Origin: Promethearchaeota archaeon
Lineage (GTDB): Archaea > Asgardarchaeota > Lokiarchaeia > Sigyniarchaeales > SOKP01
Length of the DNA stretch: 64,000 nt
NCBI GenBank assembly: GCA_016840085.1
Contig: JAEOTA010000064.1
Coordinates: forward strand, 21,583 to 85,582
Direction: 5' to 3'
Every line of letters starts with the position of its first letter. The stretch's first letter is position 1. The notes beneath the pieces are model-generated. The model was given only the letters and a program-made list of their open reading frames with translations. It was not told the origin of the DNA and did not search any database. Shown here piece by piece: positions 17,484-26,458 of the stretch. The translations under genes and the position numbers were made by a program.

Positions 17484-19142
17484 TTGACAATTGAAATCTT
17501 TATTAACTTTTGTAGAGTTGTTACTGATTTTATAAAAGAAAATATTGATGCTAAAAATAATGATTTTGATAATTATATAAAGTATATTAAAAATAAAGGA
17601 GTCAATGGTAATTTAATTCTTAAAGAAATTCTCAAAGAAGATAGGTTAAAAGAGTTTATTATAACAGCAGGAATAAGAGCAGATAAAAGAAAAAAACTAC
17701 AACTCAGAAGATGCTCACAAGTTATCTCTCTAGCCTTAATTAAATGTCCTGAATACAACAGTCTTAAAGAGAAGTTAACCAAATTGACTAATTTGAGTGA
17801 TACACAAATAAGGAACTTAATAAAAAGATATATCCCCCTTTTAAAAGAATTTAACCCTAATCTAAATTTAAGCAAATGGTTGCCTAAATCTTATATTTAT
17901 ACTTATACTAAAGTTAAGAAATTAGTGGAGGAGGTAGGTTTAGAGAAGACTAGTAAAAAGGGCATCTTATTAAAACCTAAACAAGAACAACAATTTGAAG
18001 AGTTAGCAAAGAAGCAAAAGCCATCTCGAGTTCCGCTATTGGTGAAATGTGGAGCTTGTGGATATAAATGGTCTACTAATGCATTTAATTTACAACAAAA
18101 AAATTGGTGTAAATACTGTGTTTTTAATATATATACATATGATAAAGTTAAAACATTAGTTGAGAATAAAGGTTTTGAAAAATCAGGTGTAAAAGGAATA
18201 CTACTAAAACCAGAAAGTAAAAATGAATTTAAGGAATTAGCAAATAATAGAAAGCCAAATAGAGTCCCACTTTTGGTGAAATGTGGAGTTTGTGGATATA
18301 TATGGTCTACTAATCCCGATCGTTTACAACAAGGAAAATGGTGTGAATGTTGTGGTAAAGGAATGTACACATATGATAAAGTTAAACAATTAATAGAAAA
18401 TGTAGGTTTTGAAAAGGCAGGTAAAAAGGGAGTATTAATAACGCCAAAAAATAAAAAAAATTTTGATGAACTAACTCATAAACACCCTCCAAGTCGAGTT
18501 CCTTTATTGATAGAATGTGGAGTATGTGGGTATAAATGGTCATCTGATGCAGATCGTTTACAAAGAAAACATTGGTGTCCAACTTGCTCCGAAGGTGAAT
18601 TCGAGCAGATATGTCGTTGGTATATCGAAAAAGTTTTTAGTTTTATATTCCAGTCAAAAATAACTTTCCCGAAAACGCAATTAAACAAAGTAATTAATTT
18701 CTATAATATAAAATACTATACTGAAGCAGAAAAAGATTTAATCCATGATCTGATTAAATATGGACATTTAGATGGTTATTCTAAAATTAAAAATAGAATA
18801 AAAACTATAAAAATAGCATTTGAATATAATGGTGAACAACATTATAAGTTTCTAAAACATTTCCATAAAGATAAAGCGGATCTCATACATCAAATACTTC
18901 GAGATAAAGTAAAATAGAAGCTTTGTGAAGAAAATAACATAATTCTTATTGAATTTCCCTACTATATTGATAAAAAAATGAAAAATTCGAAAAAAATTCA
19001 AAATTATATTGTTAAAGAGCTTAGGATAAAAGCTAGTATTGAAATACCTTATAATTTACCTAAATACAACCATAATTGTCCAGATTTTGGACAGTATAGG
19101 TTAGATCAATATCTTAAAGATAATAATCAAAAACTATTTTGA
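17484..19142 (+). pseudogene. Triple zinc-ribbon protein with C-terminal VSR-like nuclease, interrupted by in-frame TAG
   Basis: The frame runs 477 codons to TAG at 18915-18917 and continues in phase for 75 more codons to TGA at 19140. The N-terminal ~135 residues are helical. Three tandem units of about 79 residues follow, each with KCG-x-CGY-x-WS...W-C-x-x-C, a zinc ribbon. The end has LDGY, AFEYNGEQHY and RDKVK, a PD-(D/E)XK/VSR-like nuclease core. The sequence after TAG (KLCEENNIILIEFPYY) is the expected final strand of that fold, so TAG falls inside the nuclease domain. Either a nonsense mutation, readthrough, or a base error. Similar zinc-ribbon nucleases tend to be selfish or defensive elements. 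Confidence 0.7.
17899..18600 (+). repeat. Three tandem ~235-bp coding repeats (zinc-ribbon units)
   Basis: Repeat starts at about 17899, 18133 and 18370 (spacing 234 and 237 bases). Units 2 and 3 both begin ACATATGATAAAGTTAAA. Each encodes a YDKVK helix, a GILLKP-like linker and a four-Cys zinc ribbon. DNA similarity is high enough to suggest recent duplication within the gene. Confidence 0.8.
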
Positions 19143-19182
19143 GATATTTATAGCTTTTTTTTAATTTTAATATATTATATAA

Positions 19183-20460
19183 TTATTTCCCCCATTTTTC
19201 AATTGCTTTTTTCAATTCTGGTGAAGTCTTAGCTTTTTCTTCTAAAGAAGAACCTTCTAATACAGAATCTATCGCCTGTCTTATTGCCTTTGCCCCTGCT
19301 TCTGTACCGTTAGGGTGACCGTGGCAACCTCCACCAAATTGGAATACCATATCTTTGCCTAATATCTCAATTAAATCGGGGATATGCAATGGACTTAAGC
19401 CTCCAGAAGCAACAGGTAAAGTTGGTTTAATTTTTCCCCAATCTTGATTAAGAATTGTTTGACTATTGTCTTCAATTTTTGATTTAGTAATTACATTATT
19501 AATTTCCAATACTTCTTTTTTAGCGCCCTCCATTTTTCCCACTACCGTTCCTGTGTGCAATTGATCCATACCAATTAATCGCATTAATTTAGCTAAAGCT
19601 AACATAGTCATTCCATGTTTTTTGTTTCGAGTAAATGCTGCGTGCATTGCTCTGTGAGCGTGAATTACTAAGTCTTTATCATCGAGGTATTCTCTAATTT
19701 CTTGTAAAGCTGAAAAGCCTATGGTCACTATATCTACCATTACATATTCACCACCATTATCCTTGATAAAATCAGCCCGTTTTTTCATTGTGCTGAGAGG
19801 TGATGTTATGTTCGGCATATAGAATTTCCTTTCACCAGTCTCGCTTTCAACTTTATCACGGATTTTCAACGTTTCTATAATTCTTCTCTCAAACTTATTA
19901 AACACCATACTTGTTAAGTTTTCATCATCTTTAACGATGTCAAGTCCTCCTCTCCAAGCTTCTCCACACACTTTTGCATGCTCGGATTCATTCAATCCTA
20001 CCTTTGGTTTTACAATTGTTCCTAGAAGCGGACGATCTCTGATTTTAGTCAATTTTCTAATGCCTTCAATTCCGAATTTTGGTCCCTTATATGCATTTAT
20101 GACATCTCGAGGAAAACTTATATCTAATAATCTCAAATATTTTAGTGCTTTCATTCCAAAAATATTTCCAGCAATAGCACTTAGTATCTGAGGTAAATTA
20201 TTGATTTCGAAAAGTTGTTTAGTATAAGCAATTTTTACTACATTGTTTTCAGGATTAATATAAAACGCCGCTGGTTTGAGTCTTTCAGCGATATCAACAG
20301 ATAATGTTGCTATTTCAGTCCAAGTACCAATCGAACTTTCTTTTGCTATTTCTTCACATGCTTGTTCTATATCCTTACAATCTAGTGCTTTTTCTACATA
20401 ATACATCGCGATAAGATCATTTTCATTTGGTTTATACTTTAAATTTACGTAGTGTACCAA
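19183..20460 (-). CDS. rbcL: Form III ribulose-1,5-bisphosphate carboxylase (RuBisCO large chain)
   Basis: Carboxylates ribulose-1,5-bisphosphate to two 3-phosphoglycerate. 425 aa, archaeal form III length. Catalytic elements are all present: GTIVKPK (Lys151), KDDE with the carbamylated Lys177, HAHRAMH at 267-273, GKMEG (loop 6 Lys309), ASGGLSP and GGGCHGHPNG. With the nearby R15P isomerase this fits the AMP pathway in which nucleotide ribose enters glycolysis, rather than a Calvin cycle; no phosphoribulokinase is seen. It is divergent from eL22, and the 133-base gap must hold both promoters. Confidence 0.95.
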   Translation of the reverse strand: MVHYVNLKYKPNENDLIAMYYVEKALDCKDIEQACEEIAKESSIGTWTEIATLSVDIAERLKPAAFYINPENNVVKIAYTKQLFEINNLPQILSAIAGNIFGMKALKYLRLLDISFPRDVINAYKGPKFGIEGIRKLTKIRDRPLLGTIVKPKVGLNESEHAKVCGEAWRGGLDIVKDDENLTSMVFNKFERRIIETLKIRDKVESETGERKFYMPNITSPLSTMKKRADFIKDNGGEYVMVDIVTIGFSALQEIREYLDDKDLVIHAHRAMHAAFTRNKKHGMTMLALAKLMRLIGMDQLHTGTVVGKMEGAKKEVLEINNVITKSKIEDNSQTILNQDWGKIKPTLPVASGGLSPLHIPDLIEILGKDMVFQFGGGCHGHPNGTEAGAKAIRQAIDSVLEGSSLEEKAKTSPELKKAIEKWGK

Positions 20461-20593
20461 TTAATTTCACCAAACTTGATTTTGTTTTCAATTTAAATAA
20501 ATAGATGAATATTTCTTAATAAGAAATGAATTATAATTATAAAATCATAAAAAATTAATAATATTTTTAATTATCTTACAGAGTGAAGAAACT

Positions 20594-20905
20594 ATGAGTG
20601 AAGCAAAAAGCAAAGTTATGACTATAGACGTTAAAGATCTTAGTTTTAAAAATGAACAGCACGTTCTTGATATGATAAGATTCTTATCAGAGGCGCTCCC
20701 ACAAATAAATCTTGATCGTAATGGAAATGATATTAGCGTTGAAATGCCAATTGCATTATCCAAGAGAGCTTTAAAACTAAGGATTAAGAAATTTTTGTAT
20801 AAAAAAGGTTTAAACAAAGATTTCAGACCCATTTCCCATAAATCAATAGAATCAGAAGGATATATAGTAAAAGAAAAGAAAATTGTTGAATTAAGTTATT
20901 ATTAA
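20594..20905 (+). CDS. rpl22e: Ribosomal protein eL22 homologue (eukaryotic-type)
   Basis: 103 aa. The core ALSKRALKLRIKKFLYKKGL then FRPISHKSIESEGYIV aligns with the eukaryotic eL22 segment FSKRYLKYLTKKYLKKNNL...RVVANSKESYEL, at the same distance from a beta-rich N-terminal half. eL22 is absent from most archaea but has been reported in Asgard genomes, so it helps place this organism. It would bind 23S rRNA in the large subunit. The ATG start follows a short AT-rich leader. Confidence 0.78.
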   Translation: MSEAKSKVMTIDVKDLSFKNEQHVLDMIRFLSEALPQINLDRNGNDISVEMPIALSKRALKLRIKKFLYKKGLNKDFRPISHKSIESEGYIVKEKKIVELSYY

Positions 20906-20955
20906 ACCTTATTCTCTTTAATTATAATTATATAGTTAAAAAACTATACTTAGTT

Positions 20956-21930
20956 GTGTCTTTGAATAATACAAATCTCAATTTATCAATCGAATCTATT
21001 GACGACTTAATGCGATGTATTAATTTAGCAAGTCTCTTAGAATTATCAGGATGGCCAAAACCTGGAAATATACATCGCACTAAAAATTATGAAAATACTA
21101 AATTTGAACATTTTTTAGCAGGAATTGCTGCGATTCAGCCAAATTTTAGAGAATTTTGTAGAAGAATTTCACAATATTCATTTGAAAGTAATAAAGAGTT
21201 TAGAGAAATAAATTTAGGGCTCTTCTTCAAAAAAGCAGCAAAAGAAATGATGAGATGGCAAAATGGAGGAAATGTTTTATTGGGACATATTTTAATATTA
21301 AGTCCCCTCGTAGCTGCCGCTATAATTTGCTTAAAAAAAAGGAAAACTGACTTTGCTAATTTTAAACTCTATTTAAGTAAAGTTATTGAAGAAACTACTG
21401 TTGATGACACAGTTAATTTATATAAGACCATAAGGTTATGCAACCCTGGAGGATTAGGGAAGATTGATAAATATGATATCAATGATGACAATGCATTAAG
21501 AGATATAAGATCAGATAAAATTAAATTAAAAAAAATTTTTGAACTATCCAAAGATTATGATTTAATAAGTTTAGAGTATTCGACTAATTTTAAGATAATT
21601 TTAAGTGAAGGTCTTCCATATTTTATAGGAATATATAATATTTTTAAGGATCCAAATATCGCAATTGTAAATACATTTTTAAAGTTACTTTCAGCGCATC
21701 CTGATACACTCATAATCAGAAAATCAGGACTAGAATCCGCTTTATATGTTTCAAAATCCGCATCAGAAATTTTGGAATTTGGAGGAATTTCTTCAGAAAA
21801 AGGGTTTAAATTGTCTACCCAATTAGATATAGAACTCCACGAAAAAAAAGGGAAAATGAATCCAGGAACTACAGCTGATCTCATTTCTGGTGTAATCCTT
21901 TGTGCATTGCTTTTTGGGTTTAGATTTTGA
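20956..21930 (+). CDS. CitG/MdcB-like triphosphoribosyl-dephospho-CoA synthase family protein
   Basis: 324 aa. LLELSGWPKPGNIHR at residues about 28-42, HFLAGIAAIQP, GGNVLLGHILILSPL and TVDDTVNLYKTIR with CNPGGLGK are the conserved blocks of the CitG family. That family makes the triphosphoribosyl-dephospho-CoA prosthetic group of citrate and malonate lyases. Archaea carry homologues without those lyases and their role is unsettled, so the reaction here is uncertain. The GTG start at 20956 comes 50 bases after eL22; TFS follows on the same strand. Confidence 0.75.
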   Translation: MSLNNTNLNLSIESIDDLMRCINLASLLELSGWPKPGNIHRTKNYENTKFEHFLAGIAAIQPNFREFCRRISQYSFESNKEFREINLGLFFKKAAKEMMRWQNGGNVLLGHILILSPLVAAAIICLKKRKTDFANFKLYLSKVIEETTVDDTVNLYKTIRLCNPGGLGKIDKYDINDDNALRDIRSDKIKLKKIFELSKDYDLISLEYSTNFKIILSEGLPYFIGIYNIFKDPNIAIVNTFLKLLSAHPDTLIIRKSGLESALYVSKSASEILEFGGISSEKGFKLSTQLDIELHEKKGKMNPGTTADLISGVILCALLFGFRF

Positions 21931-22012
21931 ATTAAAAAAAATTATTTGTTAGGATTATTTTATTATGTTTAAGAGATATGGACAATTATTTTCTGTTTAG
22001 GTTTAAAAGATT

Positions 22013-22363
22013 ATGGAATTCTGTGATGAATGCGGTAGTATGATGTTACCTTCAAATGTAAATGGAGAAAAAGTATTCAAATGTAAGTGTGGAGCAATTA
22101 AGCCTTTTTCTAAAGATAAATCTGATGCATATAAAGTAACCACTAAAATAGAACATTCAATAAGAGATGAAGTGACTAATCTTACTGAAGTCATGAAGTG
22201 GAAGGAAAAAAATTTAAAAAGTACTATTAAAAATTTTAAATGTCCTCGTTGTGGTTATTCAAAAGCGCATCTTGTGACGCGTCAGACGCGTAGTGCTGAT
22301 GAGGGTATGACTCATTTTATCATATGTTTAAAATGCGGCCGCCATATAAAAATAGGAAGTTGA
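22013..22363 (+). CDS. tfs: Transcription factor S (TFIIS/RPB9-like)
   Basis: 116 aa with two zinc ribbons. The N-terminal one (CDECG...CKCG) resembles RPB9. The C-terminal one has CPRCGYSKAHLVTRQTRSADEGMT...CLKCG. The hairpin Asp-Glu of the ADEGMT loop is the catalytic pair that stimulates RNA polymerase to cleave backtracked transcripts. Both zinc sites and the acidic loop are intact, so it should be active in arrest rescue. It lies at the end of the eL22 - CitG-like - TFS gene run. Confidence 0.93.
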   Translation: MEFCDECGSMMLPSNVNGEKVFKCKCGAIKPFSKDKSDAYKVTTKIEHSIRDEVTNLTEVMKWKEKNLKSTIKNFKCPRCGYSKAHLVTRQTRSADEGMTHFIICLKCGRHIKIGS

Positions 22364-22375
22364 TTTATGAATTGA

Positions 22376-22672
22376 TTAATTAAAAAGTCTTCTTATTATT
22401 TCTATTTTTTCTATATCGTGTAAAAAATCAATTTGAATTAACTTATTAGAATTCCTTATTCCTGAGATAATTTTAATCTGCTTTGAAGAAACTTTAAGCT
22501 TTTTCTTAAATAAGTATATTAATTCATTATTTGCTTTATTTTGAATCGGTTTTGAACGAATAGAAATTGATAAATAATCACCATGATCAATTAACTTTTG
22601 TCTTTTTGCATTTGGCTTAACCTTTAATTTTAATATAAATGATTTTTCTGAGTTTTTAGTTAGAAATGACAT
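22376..22672 (-). CDS. DUF167 (YggU-like) family protein
   Basis: 98 aa. LKLKVKPNAKRQKLIDHGD...SIRSKPIQNKANNELIYLFKKKLKVSSKQIKIISG carries the typical V-x-P-x-A, P...G-x-A-N and SG blocks of DUF167. The fold is known but the function is not. It sits 21 bases downstream of the DHH nuclease gene and is probably co-transcribed with it. It is convergent with tfs, 12 bases apart. Confidence 0.85.
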   Translation of the reverse strand: MSFLTKNSEKSFILKLKVKPNAKRQKLIDHGDYLSISIRSKPIQNKANNELIYLFKKKLKVSSKQIKIISGIRNSNKLIQIDFLHDIEKIEIIRRLFN

Positions 22673-22693
22673 TACAATTTTATTAATTCTTGC

Positions 22694-24073
22694 TTATATT
22701 AAATTATCAATATTGGTTTTCAACCGATTATATGAAGGTTTTGATAATCTAATCCCTCCAGCTAATTTGTGTCCCCCACCTAATCCTCCTAATTCATTTT
22801 TTATATTAGAGATAATTTTATTTACACCACTCTCCGAATTTTTTTCAAGAAATTTTCTTGAACATCTAATACTTAGCTTAATTGTCCCTGACTTCTTTTC
22901 AGGACCACCTAATAATAAAATTTTATCAGAATCAAAAAGTTCATTGACAGCACTAAAACTTGCTGTATCTGACCAGTTACTTGGTGGAATTTTCCCTTTA
23001 ACTTCTATAAAAATAGCTTTTTCTGTTTCATAACGAGGTAATTCATTAGTACAAATTATCAAATTCTGTGAAAGATTTTCAATATATTCAGAATAAAGAT
23101 TTTTTGCATAACGTGTAATGTTCCTCGCCTGTATAATTGAAATAGCAGCACTTATATTTTTGAAACATAAAATATTTAATAAAAGCGCATGTTCAAAAGC
23201 AAAATTTAATAAACCTGATTTATGTGGGATAAGCGCATAATGACCAGTATTGTTTATGTTCAATTCTTTCTGAATAACTTGAATTTCATTGTCATTTAAT
23301 TCAATAACTTTTTTTTTTGGATTTATTTGTAGTTTGTCTAAAAACATATTAATTTTTTGATCTGATTCTCCACTTAATCCATTAATGAAAGGTAAAATAC
23401 TATGTTTTAAACCATTTTTAATAGAATTATGCATGTTCCCAAAAAGAATAAGTCCATCTTTGTCCTCAATGAGCTCTTCATCAATTAATTCTTGATATAC
23501 TTCACGATTATATGATTGAAGTTTATCCATTGACTTTAAAGAGTCTCCAGCAATACCTATAACTGCTAACCATCCCTGCTTTATTATTTTTGGATTTATT
23601 TCTTTTGCAAACATGTATGCTAATGTGGCTCCTGCGATATGTTCAAGTCCATCATAACCATGAATAGTTGGGTTGACGAAATATAAATTTTCAGGGAATT
23701 TTATGGTTTTAAAATCATCGTCTACTTCGTGGTGATCGAGAATAAAAAAAGTTTCTTTTCTGTTTCTTATTATTGGTATAAGTTCTGAGAGGTTAGATCC
23801 AACATCAGTAAATACAAGGGCAGTTTTAGGACTTTGTCTATTCGATAAAATACCTCTTAAATAATTTTCCCAAGAAACAGATCTATTATAAATAAAATAA
23901 TCATAATTTAAATTTATTTTATATAATAAATTTTGGATTATATGAAGGCTACTAATTCCATCAGCATCATTATGAGATATCGTAATAACTTGTGAATAGG
24001 CTCCATCGATAAATTGGTCTACGGCTTTATTAAAATCTTCCAAGAATCTTATTTTATTTGGCTTTTTGACCAT
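22694..24073 (-). CDS. DHH/DHHA1 phosphoesterase, archaeal RecJ-like
   Basis: 459 aa. Motifs I-IV of the DHH domain: HNDADGISS, VFTDVGSN, LDHHEVDD and GIAGDS. The C-terminal DHHA1 domain has GGLGGGHKLAGGIRL. The metal-binding Asp and His residues are intact, so it is likely an active single-strand nuclease or phosphoesterase. Archaeal RecJ-like proteins include the GINS-associated nuclease, a relative of Cdc45, and others acting on RNA; which applies here is not readable. ATG start, followed by DUF167. Confidence 0.88.
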   Translation of the reverse strand: MVKKPNKIRFLEDFNKAVDQFIDGAYSQVITISHNDADGISSLHIIQNLLYKINLNYDYFIYNRSVSWENYLRGILSNRQSPKTALVFTDVGSNLSELIPIIRNRKETFFILDHHEVDDDFKTIKFPENLYFVNPTIHGYDGLEHIAGATLAYMFAKEINPKIIKQGWLAVIGIAGDSLKSMDKLQSYNREVYQELIDEELIEDKDGLILFGNMHNSIKNGLKHSILPFINGLSGESDQKINMFLDKLQINPKKKVIELNDNEIQVIQKELNINNTGHYALIPHKSGLLNFAFEHALLLNILCFKNISAAISIIQARNITRYAKNLYSEYIENLSQNLIICTNELPRYETEKAIFIEVKGKIPPSNWSDTASFSAVNELFDSDKILLLGGPEKKSGTIKLSIRCSRKFLEKNSESGVNKIISNIKNELGGLGGGHKLAGGIRLSKPSYNRLKTNIDNLI

Positions 24074-24363
24074 TTAAATCATTTTACACCTAAAATTCAA
24101 TAATCTATAATAAATCCTTCTTGTCAAATTGAATCGAATAAGTTCTACTCAATATAAAATTAATAGAAATACAAATATTCAAATATAATTTTACTAAATA
24201 TACATTTTTTCATTAAAAATCTTATAAATTCCAAATAAATTTTATGATTATAAACATTCCGATTTGTTTGGGCTTTTTAGAGGAAATTTTGATAAAAATT
24301 AAAATCTGAAGAAAAATTATTTAAATTTAATTTTAATTTTCTGTTCTAAATATCTTAAAACAA

Positions 24364-26085
24364 ATGGCTATGATTAATATTAATCAATCTAGAAAGGTAA
24401 AATACTTAAGTATTTTTACGGTTACAATTGTAATCTTTTCCATATGTCTTCCAACATTATTACAAAATTGGAATGGTAATTCTAACTCTCTTTTCAGTCA
24501 CAATAATGCTTTGAAAGATCATATTAATATAAGTAATTTCTCAAAGGAAAATTATAGTGCAATACTTTCAGAAGAAAAACATGGTTTAGGAAATATCACT
24601 GTAACTGATTTGTTGTTTAATCAATTGGAGTTAGGTATCTATAGCTATAATGATATTTATCCTCTCCTTACAGAGGATTATAATTCTACTGCTATAAATA
24701 TGACTATCGAAGATTTCAAATTTATCAATGTTACAACACCAGCTAAACATGACAATCTTGATAACATTATCTCAAATAAAAATAATATTACTTTAATGCT
24801 TAATGAAAGTTTATATTTTAAGTATAATGATTCAAAAACGGGGTATTTAATTTATCTCTCTCGTTTATTTAAGTGCCGTCTTATCGATTTTTATATACAA
24901 AATGGAACAGATATTGTAAAGCTTGAAGAAAAAATAGATTTTTACTTTGACAATTATGATTTTATAGTTTTTCACTATAAGGACTTTCTCCGAGAAAACC
25001 CAACGTTTAACTTTTCTGGCGCGATTTTTAATTTTTCAATGCATTTCATTTGGGAATGGGACTTATTGATAGAAGATTGGGAGCTTATCCAAAATAATGG
25101 TTTAACAATAGAAAAAGCATTAGAAGATTACCCAGTTGATTTTGCTTATAGTTTTCATTTAACTGGAAGAAAGTATAATCAAAGTGAAATAGGTCAGTAT
25201 ATTTTAGTTGATAATTTGTTTGTTGCCTTGAGGATTGATTTATTTGATAAAGATTTATTAAATAATTACATATTGGAATTAAATGATGAGATAGTAGACA
25301 TTAACTCTCATTTAAATCCAAATAATTCGATTAATGTTTTATTATCTGATTCGTTCACACCGAATTATAACAATTTTAGATTAAATTTTACTACAATATT
25401 TACTTTACAATTTGATAATCCTGTTGGAAAATTATGGAGTATCGATAGACTTGTGGCTAAACGAAATATACGAGAAAGAATTTATTTTGCTTCAATAACT
25501 GCAGGACCAAAACATTTTTATTTAAAATCTTTATCGTTTTATGAACCTAGTATTCTTTTTGAAGAAATGATTAGTGCATTCTCATTATTCGATAGACAAG
25601 TAGATTTTGAATATATCAACACTTCTACTCTTGGCGAAACAAGGTTGATAGTGACTGTACCTTATTTGATTCTAGGGGAAACATGTCCTTTCACCCTTAA
25701 ATACGAAACTACAACAGCTTTGAAGATTATTATTACCGATATCATTCGTATGCCATTAATCGGAGCAAAAATCAAACTTTTTTATTATGGTAAAGAATAT
25801 GGAACATATATTTCATCTAATCGAGTTCAACCAATATCACTTGGAAAAACAGATGAGAATGGTGAAGTCATACTAAATAACGTTGTTATCGGAAACTACA
25901 CTGTGAAAGTGTATTACAGGAATTCATTTCTAAAGGAGGCTTCTGTCAATACTTATAAGGAGAATAATTATGTACGCACAAATATTCCTCATTTCCCTCT
26001 CTGGATAGTAGTTTTTGGAGCATTAAATGGGATTATTATTGTTATAGGTGTTTTATTTTATTTCAAAAATAAAAAACTGCGATAA
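24364..26085 (+). CDS. Exported, C-terminally anchored surface protein of unknown function
   Basis: 573 aa. An N-terminal hydrophobic segment (about residues 13-33) acts as a signal or anchor. A long extracellular region rich in N-x-S/T sequons follows. Near residue 470 is a carboxypeptidase-regulatory/CnaB-like beta domain (GAKIKLFYYGKEYG...KTDENGEVILNNVVIGNYTVKV), and a single C-terminal membrane helix ends with a Lys/Arg tail. The topology suggests a cell-surface protein with a short cytoplasmic end. No enzyme motif was recognised. The next small gene starts 6 bases later. Confidence 0.75.
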   Translation: MAMININQSRKVKYLSIFTVTIVIFSICLPTLLQNWNGNSNSLFSHNNALKDHINISNFSKENYSAILSEEKHGLGNITVTDLLFNQLELGIYSYNDIYPLLTEDYNSTAINMTIEDFKFINVTTPAKHDNLDNIISNKNNITLMLNESLYFKYNDSKTGYLIYLSRLFKCRLIDFYIQNGTDIVKLEEKIDFYFDNYDFIVFHYKDFLRENPTFNFSGAIFNFSMHFIWEWDLLIEDWELIQNNGLTIEKALEDYPVDFAYSFHLTGRKYNQSEIGQYILVDNLFVALRIDLFDKDLLNNYILELNDEIVDINSHLNPNNSINVLLSDSFTPNYNNFRLNFTTIFTLQFDNPVGKLWSIDRLVAKRNIRERIYFASITAGPKHFYLKSLSFYEPSILFEEMISAFSLFDRQVDFEYINTSTLGETRLIVTVPYLILGETCPFTLKYETTTALKIIITDIIRMPLIGAKIKLFYYGKEYGTYISSNRVQPISLGKTDENGEVILNNVVIGNYTVKVYYRNSFLKEASVNTYKENNYVRTNIPHFPLWIVVFGALNGIIIVIGVLFYFKNKKLR

Positions 26086-26091
26086 ATTACT

Positions 26092-26418
26092 TTGATAGTT
26101 ATTTTCTGTGATAATATAGAAGATTTTATTATATTTCTAAAGAAACGAATTATGAATGAGATCTTTTATGAATTCAAAGAAATTACAAGTGATTCATTAT
26201 CTATTAAAGGAAATATTGAAATTGTGCTTCACTTTTTAGCAAAAATTGAAGAAATTATAATACTTTATGAGACTAAGCAAATTATAGCAAAATCAAGTAA
26301 TTCTAATATTGATGGACAAGTAATTAATGCTTTAAAAAATATTTTTCAGGGAGTTGATCCCTCATTATCTCTTGTGAAGGGAAAAATACGAGAGATATTC
26401 CTGAGTTATTCTTCATAA
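26092..26418 (+). CDS. Small protein of unknown function
   Basis: 108 aa from TTG 26092, 6 bases after the surface protein, so probably translationally coupled to it. Mixed alpha/beta pattern, no cysteines beyond one near the start, no membrane span. I considered the KEOPS subunit Pcc1, which is of similar size, but the conserved pattern is not evident. Confidence 0.6.
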   Translation: MIVIFCDNIEDFIIFLKKRIMNEIFYEFKEITSDSLSIKGNIEIVLHFLAKIEEIIILYETKQIIAKSSNSNIDGQVINALKNIFQGVDPSLSLVKGKIREIFLSYSS

Positions 26419-26458
26419 ATTCGGATGTAATATAATAGGATTATCTAATTTTCCTAAT

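Noticed and set aside
17903..18370. 155-codon minus-strand frame with repeated segments
   Set aside because: Antisense shadow of the zinc-ribbon repeats.
17899..18600. CRISPR-like periodicity
   Set aside because: The ~235-base repeats are in-frame coding units of a zinc-ribbon protein, far longer than CRISPR repeats.
18915..18917. Pyrrolysine as the explanation of in-frame TAG
   Set aside because: TAG also ends ordinary genes (radical SAM, C25 protease, TnpB), no pyl genes are in the window, and a third interruption is TAA. Kept only as one possibility to test.
22713..23033. 106-codon plus-strand frame
   Set aside because: Antisense to the DHH nuclease gene, which has all family motifs.
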